NCBI GenBank assembly: GCA_015493505.1
Contig: WGDA01000084.1
Location: forward strand, 1 to 43,845
Direction: 5' to 3'
Source of the DNA: Pseudomonadota bacterium
Lineage (GTDB): Bacteria > Desulfobacterota > S145-22
Length of the DNA: 43,845 nucleotides
Within the stretch, counting starts at the first letter, position 1, and the number at the start of each line of letters is the position of its first letter. Below are positions 33,144 to 41,532 of the stretch, one piece after another. The notes beneath the pieces were generated by a model. It worked only from the letters and a program-made list of their open reading frames with translations. It was not told the origin of the DNA and ran no database searches. Position numbers and translations under genes: made by a program.

Positions 33144-35031
33144 CAGAAACCGCCTTTCTGATTGCCAAAAGCTTTTTCTTTACCTCTTTCGCGCGCGGGG
33201 AATTCGGGGCATTTTTCAACCCCGCTTCCAGCGCTTGGATGGCCAGTCGAGGTTGATGAAGGTTTTCGTAATAAATAATAGCCATTACCTCATACGGGTT
33301 GATTACGTGAGGGGTTAGCCGGATACAAGTCCGGAGCTCTTTCAGGGCCAGCCCATATTTTCCCCACTTGTAAAAATTGTACGCACGTCTTAAATGCCAG
33401 TTGGAGTTACCAGGATGTTGTTTCAGAAGATGTGCGTATATCTTATCAGCTTTTCTAAATTTTCCCATTGAAGTAAACAACATTGCCATATTAATTTGAA
33501 CCTTAACATTCTTGGGGTCATAATACAGGGCGGTTTCGTATTCTTTCAACGCGTGCTTGTAATCCTTCAAATGGAAGTAGCAGATACCCAGGTTATTATG
33601 CGCGAGGTAATCATAAGGTTGTATCTTGATGGTTTCACTCAGAATATTTTTGGCGACTCCATACGCGCCGATTTTCATAAATACCAGGGCGGCCCCGTGC
33701 TGTGCCGCCGGGGCATGCGGGTATTTTTCATAGGCGTCCATCCAGAGTGTGCGGGTGTCGTGCCATACCCGGTTTTGTTTGATAGTCATATAGCTGTAGC
33801 CAGCGGTTAGCAGAACAAAAATGGCGACGGAAAGTACTTTGAAGAATTCCTTAGTGAATTTTTCGTGTCTCAGGCACATAAGCCAAACAAAAAAGATGCC
33901 AACGAGCAGGGTATAGGAAAACGAGGCGAGCAGCGCGTACCGATCCGCCAGAATGGTGCTGATGGGGATGATATTCGAATAGGGCAGGAGCTGAATATAA
34001 AACCAGAAGATTAAAAAGGTTACGAGAGGAAACTTCTTGTAGTTCCTAATTCCTATCCAGAGGATGAACAGATTAATCAGGATCGCGAGAAAGGTCCACA
34101 CGCTCCAAGGGTGGGATGGCAGCCAGATAGTGTAAGCGGCGGAATAGTTGATCGTGGCGGCACACAGTTTGATGTAATTCAGGAAAATGAAAAAAGAAAC
34201 CAGAAAGTTGGTCCAGAAGGTCCCCCCACGGTAGGGCTTGATCCCTCCCGCTTCCTTCATAACCGTCATCAGAATCGCGATAAAGATTCCCGCGACAACG
34301 ATGGAGGGAATGATAATCGCGAGGAATTTTTTTATCTCCTTCGGATTGTGACAGATTTCAAAAAGAAGGAGAATCGCGGGAAGAACGACCGCCGAAGGCT
34401 TCGAGAGCACGGCAAGCACAAACGCCACGAATGACCAGAAAAACATCTGGACGGCGTGTTTCCCCCCTTCCCTTCCCTTGAGGTAGAAGTAGAGAGAGGC
34501 GCAGAAGAACCACAGCAACAACCCTTCTTTCCGGGCTGAGATCCACGCGACGGATTCCACATGGACCGGATGCACGGCAAAGATAATCGTGGAAAAGAGG
34601 GCGATGAGATACCGTTTAGGTGGCCCCCATGGGCCGAGGAAGTAAAGAAGCCTTTCCGTGAAAAGGTAAAGAAACAAAACGCCAAAAAGGTAATACACCA
34701 CGTTGAAAAAGTGGTAGCAGAACGGGTTATGTTTGCATAAATAATAATCCAGCATGAAACTGATATGGCGCACGGGCTGATAGGTGCTTCCCCGGTGATA
34801 GGTAAAAATTGTTTTGATGTTTTTGAGGCTCGGTGTTCGAATCAGCGTGTCATTATACACGGCGATATCGTCCCAGGTTGTGAATCTGTTCTTGAAGGTG
34901 TTTGAAAAGACCCCAAAAACAAGGATGGTGAGGATTACGAACGACACCAGCGTCATTTTCACAGGATCATCGAGAATCTTCTGAAAGCCCTGTCTCTCCG
35001 CCGTGATTTCCCGCTTTTTACCTGATTTCAT
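33136..35031 (-). CDS. TMTC-like polytopic membrane protein with C-terminal TPRs (candidate protein glycosyltransferase)
   Basis: 631 residues: about ten transmembrane segments (to ~residue 420), then tandem TPR units (~430-600). The pattern FTTWDDIAVYNDTLIR in the first loop, with an Asp pair as in GT-C glycosyltransferases, and FAVHPVHVESVAWISARKE match bacterial relatives of TMTC O-mannosyltransferases. These may transfer sugars from lipid carriers to exported proteins, but the bacterial members are little characterised. GGAGG lies 9 nt before the ATG. Translational coupling to pilD makes pilin a reasonable candidate substrate (inference). A paralogue begins the same gene run. Confidence 0.8.
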   Translation of the reverse strand: MKSGKKREITAERQGFQKILDDPVKMTLVSFVILTILVFGVFSNTFKNRFTTWDDIAVYNDTLIRTPSLKNIKTIFTYHRGSTYQPVRHISFMLDYYLCKHNPFCYHFFNVVYYLFGVLFLYLFTERLLYFLGPWGPPKRYLIALFSTIIFAVHPVHVESVAWISARKEGLLLWFFCASLYFYLKGREGGKHAVQMFFWSFVAFVLAVLSKPSAVVLPAILLLFEICHNPKEIKKFLAIIIPSIVVAGIFIAILMTVMKEAGGIKPYRGGTFWTNFLVSFFIFLNYIKLCAATINYSAAYTIWLPSHPWSVWTFLAILINLFILWIGIRNYKKFPLVTFLIFWFYIQLLPYSNIIPISTILADRYALLASFSYTLLVGIFFVWLMCLRHEKFTKEFFKVLSVAIFVLLTAGYSYMTIKQNRVWHDTRTLWMDAYEKYPHAPAAQHGAALVFMKIGAYGVAKNILSETIKIQPYDYLAHNNLGICYFHLKDYKHALKEYETALYYDPKNVKVQINMAMLFTSMGKFRKADKIYAHLLKQHPGNSNWHLRRAYNFYKWGKYGLALKELRTCIRLTPHVINPYEVMAIIYYENLHQPRLAIQALEAGLKNAPNSPRAKEVKKKLLAIRKAVSGE

Positions 35032-35051
35032 TCACGTATTCCTCCATAAAG

Positions 35052-37040
35052 TTATTCGAGTGTTGTACCGCCAAGGCCCAAATCAAGAGGGCGTGGAACA
35101 ACCATATCATTAAAAGTTCGGTGCCATAATTCAAGCACCAAAAGCTGCCATAACATGGCGGAACGGTCATAAGCCCCTGAGACGTGTTCCTCTATCATTC
35201 TCTCCAGCGCATCCTGTTTGAAGTATCCCCGGTTTTTCTGCGAAGGGCTCAACAGAATCTCCCTTAAGAGGGACGCCCATTTATCTTCCCGAAACCAGCG
35301 GCCGATGGGAACACCGAAGCCCATTTTTCTTCGTTTGAGGATACGCCTTGGCAGTTTATCCCGAAGGCACCGTTTCAGAATTCTCTTGCCTCTCGTGAAA
35401 TGGAGTTTTTCTCTCGATGGGAGGCGACAGGTGAATTCCACAATTTTGTGATCCAGAAACGGGGATCGGCATTCGAGGGAATTGGCCATGGAAGCGATAT
35501 CCACTTTCGCAAGGATATCACCGGGTAGATAAGTCAGAAAATCAGTATAAGAAAAAGCCTGTTTCAGGTCTTTTCTCGAAACATGGTGAAATAGCTTGTC
35601 CACCAGATCCATGGCCTTCCGTGGGACAGCGACCTCCCTGAAAGCGGGGGTGTAAAGCTCGTCTTTTATCCTGTCGTGAATCATGATGACATAGAGAGAA
35701 TAATTTAATGCTTCGTCCGTTTGCACACGTGAAAAGAAGTTTTCCAGCATGACCGGATACTTCCCCAACAGGCGTGTTCTCGAAAGTGCGTGAAAAAACG
35801 CGCGTAACAGGCTGATTGGTATATGCTTCATCGTCTGCTGTAAGCCTTTGAGTGCCGTGTAAAGCCGATAGCGGTTATACCCGAGAAATACCTCATCCCC
35901 GCCATCGCCGGAAAGAACGACTTTCACATTCTCGGCCGTGACCTTAGAGACATAGTAAGTTGGAATCATGGACGAATCCCCAAAAGGCTCGTTATAAAGC
36001 CACACAAGCCTGGGAAGCGTCAGAAGCCCCTGAGAACGGACGGTATATGCGTGGTGGTCGGTTTTGAGAGCCCTTGCCACTTCAAGGGCGTACGATGACT
36101 CATCAAACGCCTGTTCCTCGAAAGAGATTGAAAACGTTTTGGGGGCAGCGGGCAGCAACCGGGTCGCGAAATAGGTAATGGCACTGGAATCCACGCCTCC
36201 GCTGAGAAACACCCCCAACGGAACATCACTTCGGAGCCTCAGCCGGACGGACTCTTTAAGAAGGCTTTCCAGTTCCTCCACGTGTTTTTTCTCTTCTCTT
36301 TTTGAAAGAGGATTATCACGAAAATTAAATGTTGGCTGCCAGTATCTTTTTCTCGTGAAGGAACCGCTTTCAATGTGGTAAATCGCGTAATGCGCGGGTA
36401 AAAGTTTATAGATATCCTTGAAGATGGTATGTTTATGGGGGATATACTGGTAGGTCAGGAAGTAATGAATAGATCTGGGTGAAATCTCTGTTTTCAGGCG
36501 GGGATACGAGTACAATGCCTTCAGCTCTGAAGAAAACGCGAAAAGCCCAGGCCTTTTCGCGTAAACGAGGGGTTTCTGCCCCATCCGGTCTCTGGCTATC
36601 AGCACCTCCCGTTTCCTGGTGTCAAAAATACCGAAGGCGAACATCCCTCTTAACCGATCGAGGATGTCAATACCCCATGTTTCGTATCCGTGCAGGATGA
36701 CCTCCGTATCGGTCTGAGACCTGAACCGATGCCCCTTTTTTACGAGGGTATCCCTGATCTCGCGGTAGTTATAGATTTCCCCGTTAAAAACAATCCAGAG
36801 AGTGGCGTCTTCGTTCATCATGGGCTGTCTGCCGGAAGCACTCAGGTCAATGATGGAAAGCCGTTTGTGCCCCAGGAAAAAGCAAGGGCCCCTGCCCTTC
36901 CACACCTGGCCCCCTGGCGTCAGAAAGAGCGCGCCTTCGTCATCCGGGCCGCGATAGTGAATTCTTTGGAGGTAGTCCCCGCAACGCCTCTCAAAACCCT
37001 CAACAGGTCTGGAATCATAGAGTCCAAGAAAACCGCACAC
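35052..37040 (-). CDS. asnB: AsnB-type glutamine-dependent amidotransferase
   Basis: 662 residues in the asparagine synthetase B class. After the GTG start (37040) the nucleophile Cys2 opens MCGFLGLYDS; FNGEIYNYREIRD and the RDRMGQKPL segment complete the glutaminase domain. The synthetase domain has the PP-loop SGGVDSS (residues 280-286) and VLSGDGGDEVFLGYNRY. In capsule and O-antigen clusters such enzymes often amidate sugars or acids rather than make free asparagine; the glycosyltransferases around it favour that reading, but sequence alone cannot decide. AAAGGTG precedes the start. Confidence 0.88.
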   Translation of the reverse strand: MCGFLGLYDSRPVEGFERRCGDYLQRIHYRGPDDEGALFLTPGGQVWKGRGPCFFLGHKRLSIIDLSASGRQPMMNEDATLWIVFNGEIYNYREIRDTLVKKGHRFRSQTDTEVILHGYETWGIDILDRLRGMFAFGIFDTRKREVLIARDRMGQKPLVYAKRPGLFAFSSELKALYSYPRLKTEISPRSIHYFLTYQYIPHKHTIFKDIYKLLPAHYAIYHIESGSFTRKRYWQPTFNFRDNPLSKREEKKHVEELESLLKESVRLRLRSDVPLGVFLSGGVDSSAITYFATRLLPAAPKTFSISFEEQAFDESSYALEVARALKTDHHAYTVRSQGLLTLPRLVWLYNEPFGDSSMIPTYYVSKVTAENVKVVLSGDGGDEVFLGYNRYRLYTALKGLQQTMKHIPISLLRAFFHALSRTRLLGKYPVMLENFFSRVQTDEALNYSLYVIMIHDRIKDELYTPAFREVAVPRKAMDLVDKLFHHVSRKDLKQAFSYTDFLTYLPGDILAKVDIASMANSLECRSPFLDHKIVEFTCRLPSREKLHFTRGKRILKRCLRDKLPRRILKRRKMGFGVPIGRWFREDKWASLLREILLSPSQKNRGYFKQDALERMIEEHVSGAYDRSAMLWQLLVLELWHRTFNDMVVPRPLDLGLGGTTLE

Positions 37041-37050
37041 GGGTCACCTT

Positions 37051-38205
37051 TCAGCCGATTAGTTTATTTTCAAGAATTCGGACGATTCTTTCCGAGGTCC
37101 GGCCATCCCACAACTCGGGTAAACGCGCGGGTGGATGCTCCTCGCCTTCAATAAGCCTTTGGACAGTTTCACTGACCCTTTCAGGGTCTGGCGCTTTGCC
37201 CAGGAGAGTGTTGGTCCCGTGGGTAATGGTTAGTGGCCACTCGGTCGTGTCTCTGAGTGTCAGGCACGGAACGCCCAACAGCGTGGTTTCCTTTTGAATG
37301 CCGCCGGAATCTGTGAGCACAAAACTCGAGTCCATGACAAGCCTGATGAAATCAGTGTGTCCGACGGGTTTAATCGCGAGGATCCCTCGCTTCTTTTTCC
37401 CCTCATCCGACAGATACAGACGCCCCACGGCCCCCGTCAGGTGAAATTCTTTCAGGCGTTTTTTGGTTCTTGGGTGCACAGGAAAAACGATGGGGCAAAC
37501 TTCCGCGGCCTTGACTGCGACACGCACCAAGTGCGTTAAAACCTCCGGATCATCCACATTTCCCGCGCGGTGCAGGGTCAGAACCCCATACGGCTGGCTG
37601 GGCTCAAAACCAAGGTCCCGCTGGATGGTTGAATGTTGGGCTTTTTCCTTTTCCCACATCAGGGCGTCCACCATGATGTCCCCAACCCGGAAGATTTTTT
37701 CCCGCGGGATTCCCTCTTTCAGCAGGTTTTCATCGGCTGACTCGTCTGGCGTGAAGAGAAAGTCCGACAGGACGTCGGTGACAATCCGGTTGATCTCTTC
37801 GGGCATGGAACGATCAAAACTCCGCAACCCCGCCTCCACATGCGCGACGGGGATATGATTTTTGGCCCCCACAAGGGCGCAGGCCAGTGTTGAATTGATA
37901 TCACCAAAAACAACGATACAGCCTGGATTCTCCTTTTCGCAAAGGGCTTCAAATCTTTCCATGATACGAGCCGTTTGAATGCCATGGCTCGATGACCCCA
38001 CTTCCAGGTTGTAGGTGGGCTCCGGAATGGCAAGGTCGGTGAAAAAAGCGGCGGACATCTCAGGGTCGTAGTGCTGGCCCGTATGGACCAAAATGGTCTG
38101 AAATTTATCATGAGAAAGATGTGACAGCTTCCTGGCCAGTGGTGCGACCTTCACGAAGTTGGGGCGCGCGCCAACAATCAGCATGAGTTTTACGGGAGCC
38201 ATCAT
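37051..38205 (-). CDS. wecB: UDP-N-acetylglucosamine 2-epimerase (non-hydrolysing)
   Basis: About 384 residues; interconverts UDP-GlcNAc and UDP-ManNAc, a precursor of surface glycans. Motifs: LMLIVGARPNFVKVAPLAR, LVHTGQHYDPEM, VFGDINSTLACA, HVEAGLRSFDRSMPEEINR and LTDSGGIQKETTLLGVPCL. I placed the start at ATG 38205, which overlaps the stop of the upstream glycosyltransferase as ATGA, with GGAGG sequences just upstream; an upstream in-frame start would add about 15 unrelated residues. No ManNAc dehydrogenase (wecC) is adjacent. Confidence 0.95.
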   Translation of the reverse strand: MMAPVKLMLIVGARPNFVKVAPLARKLSHLSHDKFQTILVHTGQHYDPEMSAAFFTDLAIPEPTYNLEVGSSSHGIQTARIMERFEALCEKENPGCIVVFGDINSTLACALVGAKNHIPVAHVEAGLRSFDRSMPEEINRIVTDVLSDFLFTPDESADENLLKEGIPREKIFRVGDIMVDALMWEKEKAQHSTIQRDLGFEPSQPYGVLTLHRAGNVDDPEVLTHLVRVAVKAAEVCPIVFPVHPRTKKRLKEFHLTGAVGRLYLSDEGKKKRGILAIKPVGHTDFIRLVMDSSFVLTDSGGIQKETTLLGVPCLTLRDTTEWPLTITHGTNTLLGKAPDPERVSETVQRLIEGEEHPPARLPELWDGRTSERIVRILENKLIG

Positions 38206-39335
38206 CCTCCAAGGACCTCCAGGAGTTTCTCTTCCCAGTTGAAAAGCCATTTCGTTCTTGCCTGTTTGGCCGCCTCTTGGATTTTCCTTTTGAACATGTC
38301 TTCATCATAATACCTTTCGATCAAAGTTGCCAGTTCTTCGGCCGTCTTAAAAGTCAGCGAGGATGCCCCAAGCAGCTCGAGCGCTTCAGGCGTGGCCTTC
38401 GCCACGCAGGGGATATGAAGCGCCAGGCCCTCCAGGATGGCATTTGACATCCCTTCGTGATGGGAAGTGCTGACAAAAAGATCCGCTTTCTTTAAAACAC
38501 CCAATACCTTTTTGCGCTCCAGCCACCCCAGCCAGCTTACGTGCCGTTCAATATTCCGCTTCTCGATGATGTCCCTCAATTCATCGAGGTACGAGGCGTC
38601 TTTTGCGCACGCCGGCCTTCCCGCGATACAGATATGGAAAGGAATTCTCAAGAAGGCGGCGGTTTCGAACAACATTTCATAGTTTTTTCTCGGAGTGATA
38701 ACGCCAGCAAAAAAGAGGCGAATCGCCTCATCAGAGGCGGCGTTTCTCCAGACAGAATCACCAAACCTGGCGTCTATGTCCGCGTCTGAAACATGAGGAA
38801 TCTCATTCGGCAGATGCGCTATTCTTTCCGCGGAAATGCCGTATCTCTTTTGGACCTTTTCTCCAAAAACCTGCGACACCACAATCACCCGTTTCGATAC
38901 CCGTAGCCCTATCTTTTCCGCCAGAAAGGTTCCCCGCCTCATGGCGCCCCCCCTGCCCTGAAGGGTGTATTCGTCGGAGAGCATTCCCCTGACCATGGTG
39001 TAAATTTTCGTTCGGCCACTTAAGGCGCCTGGGAGAAAAACCAAAGCGTAAACCGGGCCGAAAGCAACAACACAATCCACCTTCTGAACAAGGCAAAAAA
39101 AGGTGCTCCAGAGAGGCGAAAAAAGGAAGTACCATATCGTTTTCAACGGGCCTTTGAGCCGCTTTCCAACCTGATGCCAACGAATATTTAAACGGGCTTC
39201 AGGGAAGGGATTTCGCGCCGTACTTATCACATGGACTGTACACCTCTCACTCCCCAGAGCGTCAAGCATCCGTTGAAACCTCATGTATGAACCGCCGGAT
39301 CGAATTTCCGAAAGCCCAGTCAGATACTTACGCAC
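38202..39335 (-). CDS. GT4-family glycosyltransferase
   Basis: 377 residues, GT-B fold. The C-terminal half has the usual GT4 pattern: IRLFFAGVITPRKNYEMLFE, FVSTSHHEGMSNAILEGLA (the EX7E-type segment) and GLALHIPCVAKATPEALELL. The N-terminal half includes IRSGGSYMRFQRML in place of the usual glycine-rich loop. GTG start at 39335 overlapping the preceding gene by 8 nt. Donor and acceptor cannot be named. Confidence 0.88.
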   Translation of the reverse strand: MRKYLTGLSEIRSGGSYMRFQRMLDALGSERCTVHVISTARNPFPEARLNIRWHQVGKRLKGPLKTIWYFLFSPLWSTFFCLVQKVDCVVAFGPVYALVFLPGALSGRTKIYTMVRGMLSDEYTLQGRGGAMRRGTFLAEKIGLRVSKRVIVVSQVFGEKVQKRYGISAERIAHLPNEIPHVSDADIDARFGDSVWRNAASDEAIRLFFAGVITPRKNYEMLFETAAFLRIPFHICIAGRPACAKDASYLDELRDIIEKRNIERHVSWLGWLERKKVLGVLKKADLFVSTSHHEGMSNAILEGLALHIPCVAKATPEALELLGASSLTFKTAEELATLIERYYDEDMFKRKIQEAAKQARTKWLFNWEEKLLEVLGG

Positions 39336-40524
39336 GGGCCCGCCCTTTCAGTAATGAGGCGTAAATCTGTTCAACAGAGACATATTTTTCCCAGGGCATC
39401 CTCAACGCTGCGTTCCGACGCATGTGTTCTTTCATGGCGATCAGTTTTTCAGGAGATTCCAGCGTGCGGCGCAGAAATTCAACAAGCTGCTCCCTTTTAT
39501 TTCTTCTGTCTATCAGGAAGCCGTTTTCTCCTTCCCGGATTAATCTTGGGATATCCCCTACCCTGGTTGCCAGAACCGGGGTACCACAGCTTAACGCCTC
39601 GAGAACCACATTCGGTGTTCCTTCCCGGTCGCTTGGCAGGATGAGAAGGTTCGCAGCGTTCAGATAGAGGGGGATCCGGGGGTGCGGCACCGCCCTGTGA
39701 TAAACCCACAGCCTCCCGTCCGATTGGACGGACAAATCCTTTTCAAGTGGTCCCGATCCGATAATGTGCAGGGTTGCTTTTCCCCTCAGGGATTCCGGCA
39801 GATGCCGGACCGCGTCAATGAGTTCGAGAACACCCTTCTCGCGAACGAGGTTCCCGACAAACAGGAAATGCAGCCCGGTGGGAATTCCAAGCATCCGCCT
39901 CGCCTCGCCTTCTGGGATGGGATGAAACTGGGAGGCGTCGACACTGTTATAGGTTACCAGAAACTTGTCACGATTAAGCCGTGGAAATGCCTCGAGGAGG
40001 CCGGCTCTGGAAGATTCACTCGTGCAAAGGACGCGATCCGCTTGCCGCAGAATAATCCGGGTCAGTGCCCTGAAAAAACTGTCACGGGTGGCGAAGAGAT
40101 TGAAGTCACTTCCCCTGACATGGACGATCAAGGGTTTCCTGAAAAGGGCCTTTACCAGCACGCCGATGATACCGTTCGGGTGGATCCAGTGGACATGAAT
40201 AAGCTGGCAGGAATGTGTGACCATGACCGTGCACGTTCTTGCCGCGCAGGAGAACAGATATAAAATCATTCTGAAAACAGGGATTCTCCGGTAGCTAATG
40301 AGAAGCTTTCCACCGGATGGAAAGACAAACCTGAAAACTTCCACGTTCCCGACGTGTTCCCTCTTTCTGGACCAGTTGAAAATGCGGGGAGTCACCACAA
40401 CAACCCGAAAACCGTTTTCGCCGAGGCGTTTCGCGAGGTTCCTGATGAATATTCCCCGATACGCCTTCTCGTTATCCGGAAAGGCCTGGCTGATGAAGCA
40501 GACAGACGTAAGCTCACTTTCCAT
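39328..40524 (-). CDS. GT4-family glycosyltransferase
   Basis: About 398 residues, GT-B fold with clear GT4 features: a YRGIFIRNLAKRLGENGFRV N-terminal segment, HVHWIHPNG, LIVHVRGSDFN, LHFLFVGNLVREKGVLELI, and LPSDREGTPNVVLEALSCG with the EX7E pair. I start it at ATG 40524, overlapping the GT2 gene by 11 nt; the longer reading from TTG 40563 would overlap by 50 nt and adds no conserved sequence. Donor sugar not predictable. Immediately upstream of another GT4 gene with which it overlaps, probably acting in the same glycan pathway. Confidence 0.9.
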   Translation of the reverse strand: MESELTSVCFISQAFPDNEKAYRGIFIRNLAKRLGENGFRVVVVTPRIFNWSRKREHVGNVEVFRFVFPSGGKLLISYRRIPVFRMILYLFSCAARTCTVMVTHSCQLIHVHWIHPNGIIGVLVKALFRKPLIVHVRGSDFNLFATRDSFFRALTRIILRQADRVLCTSESSRAGLLEAFPRLNRDKFLVTYNSVDASQFHPIPEGEARRMLGIPTGLHFLFVGNLVREKGVLELIDAVRHLPESLRGKATLHIIGSGPLEKDLSVQSDGRLWVYHRAVPHPRIPLYLNAANLLILPSDREGTPNVVLEALSCGTPVLATRVGDIPRLIREGENGFLIDRRNKREQLVEFLRRTLESPEKLIAMKEHMRRNAALRMPWEKYVSVEQIYASLLKGRARA

Positions 40525-41494
40525 GGGCGATGTCTTTGGGAAGGAGCCGTAATTCGCGTTCAATTTTAAGGAGCTCCCGGCGCAACGCCCCGATCAGGAT
40601 GGCGATGAAACCGATGGAAAGTATCTGCACCCCCCCGAGAATAAGCAAAACAATGAGGGAGAAAAGAGGCCGGCTCTGAGACAAGGCATGGTGAAAGTGC
40701 AAATAGATGACATAAAACCCAAGGACTACACCGGAAAGCGTGATGAACCCTCCAAAGGCGCCGAACAGGACAATGGGACGATGGAGAAAGGCGAAAATCA
40801 GATGAGAAACCACTGTTGAGCCAAATCGAAATTTTGAACTTCCTTTTTTCCGCGATTCCAGGACAGCGGGGATCTCCTTGATGCGGTATCCGAGGCCAGT
40901 GGCGCGGGCAATGATCTCAAGATGGATTTCCTTGCCGTTGGATTCAAGCAGCATCCCCTGGACAACGACGCGTCGATACCCGCGGAATATTCCAGTATAA
41001 GTGTGAAGCTTTCCAGGGAAAATCCATTTGAGGAGGAGGTTCCCAACTCGGCTGACGACCCCGCGTTTCAGCGGGACATCTTTGAGCCCACCGCCAGGCA
41101 TGTAAGGGGAGGCCACCACAATATCCGCCTCGTTATTCCGGAGGAGGCGAAACATCTCTTTGATGTATTGGGGTGAATAGCTGAGATCCGCGTCCATGGT
41201 CACAAGAAATTCCCCCCGGGCCTCATTGAACCCCGCGCGCAGTGCCATGCCCCTTCCACGGTTCGCTGGGTAAGACACCACCTGGACATGCCTGTTCTCC
41301 CGGGCGATTTCCTCGAGAACCTTCAGGGTTTCGTCTTGGCTTCCATCGTTGACAGGGACAATCTCATATTGGCAGCCCAATTCCTTTAACACGTCTTCGA
41401 CGGCGTCTATCGTGGCACGGGCATTCTCCGCTTCATTGTACATGGGGATAATGACAGAAAGCTCAATCTTTTGGGAATCTTTCGCAGGGTCCAT
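40514..41494 (-). CDS. GT2-family (dolichyl-phosphate-hexose synthase-like) glycosyltransferase
   Basis: About 326 residues. A GT-A catalytic domain (SVIIPMYNEAENARATIDAV, VNDGSQDET, VTMDADLSYSPQYI with the DxD-like motif, then FRGYRR) is followed by two C-terminal hydrophobic helices (about 235-295). This arrangement is typical of polyprenyl-phosphate-hexose synthases that load a lipid carrier with a sugar. I start at ATG 41494 because GGAGG lies 5 nt upstream and the conserved domain follows within 15 residues; a longer reading would enter the upstream gene. Its product could supply the TMTC-like proteins in this run (inference). Confidence 0.9.
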   Translation of the reverse strand: MDPAKDSQKIELSVIIPMYNEAENARATIDAVEDVLKELGCQYEIVPVNDGSQDETLKVLEEIARENRHVQVVSYPANRGRGMALRAGFNEARGEFLVTMDADLSYSPQYIKEMFRLLRNNEADIVVASPYMPGGGLKDVPLKRGVVSRVGNLLLKWIFPGKLHTYTGIFRGYRRVVVQGMLLESNGKEIHLEIIARATGLGYRIKEIPAVLESRKKGSSKFRFGSTVVSHLIFAFLHRPIVLFGAFGGFITLSGVVLGFYVIYLHFHHALSQSRPLFSLIVLLILGGVQILSIGFIAILIGALRRELLKIERELRLLPKDIAHGK

Positions 41495-41532
41495 ATTTTC
41501 CTCCAGCCCACCCCGGGGCTTTCGCATCAAAA

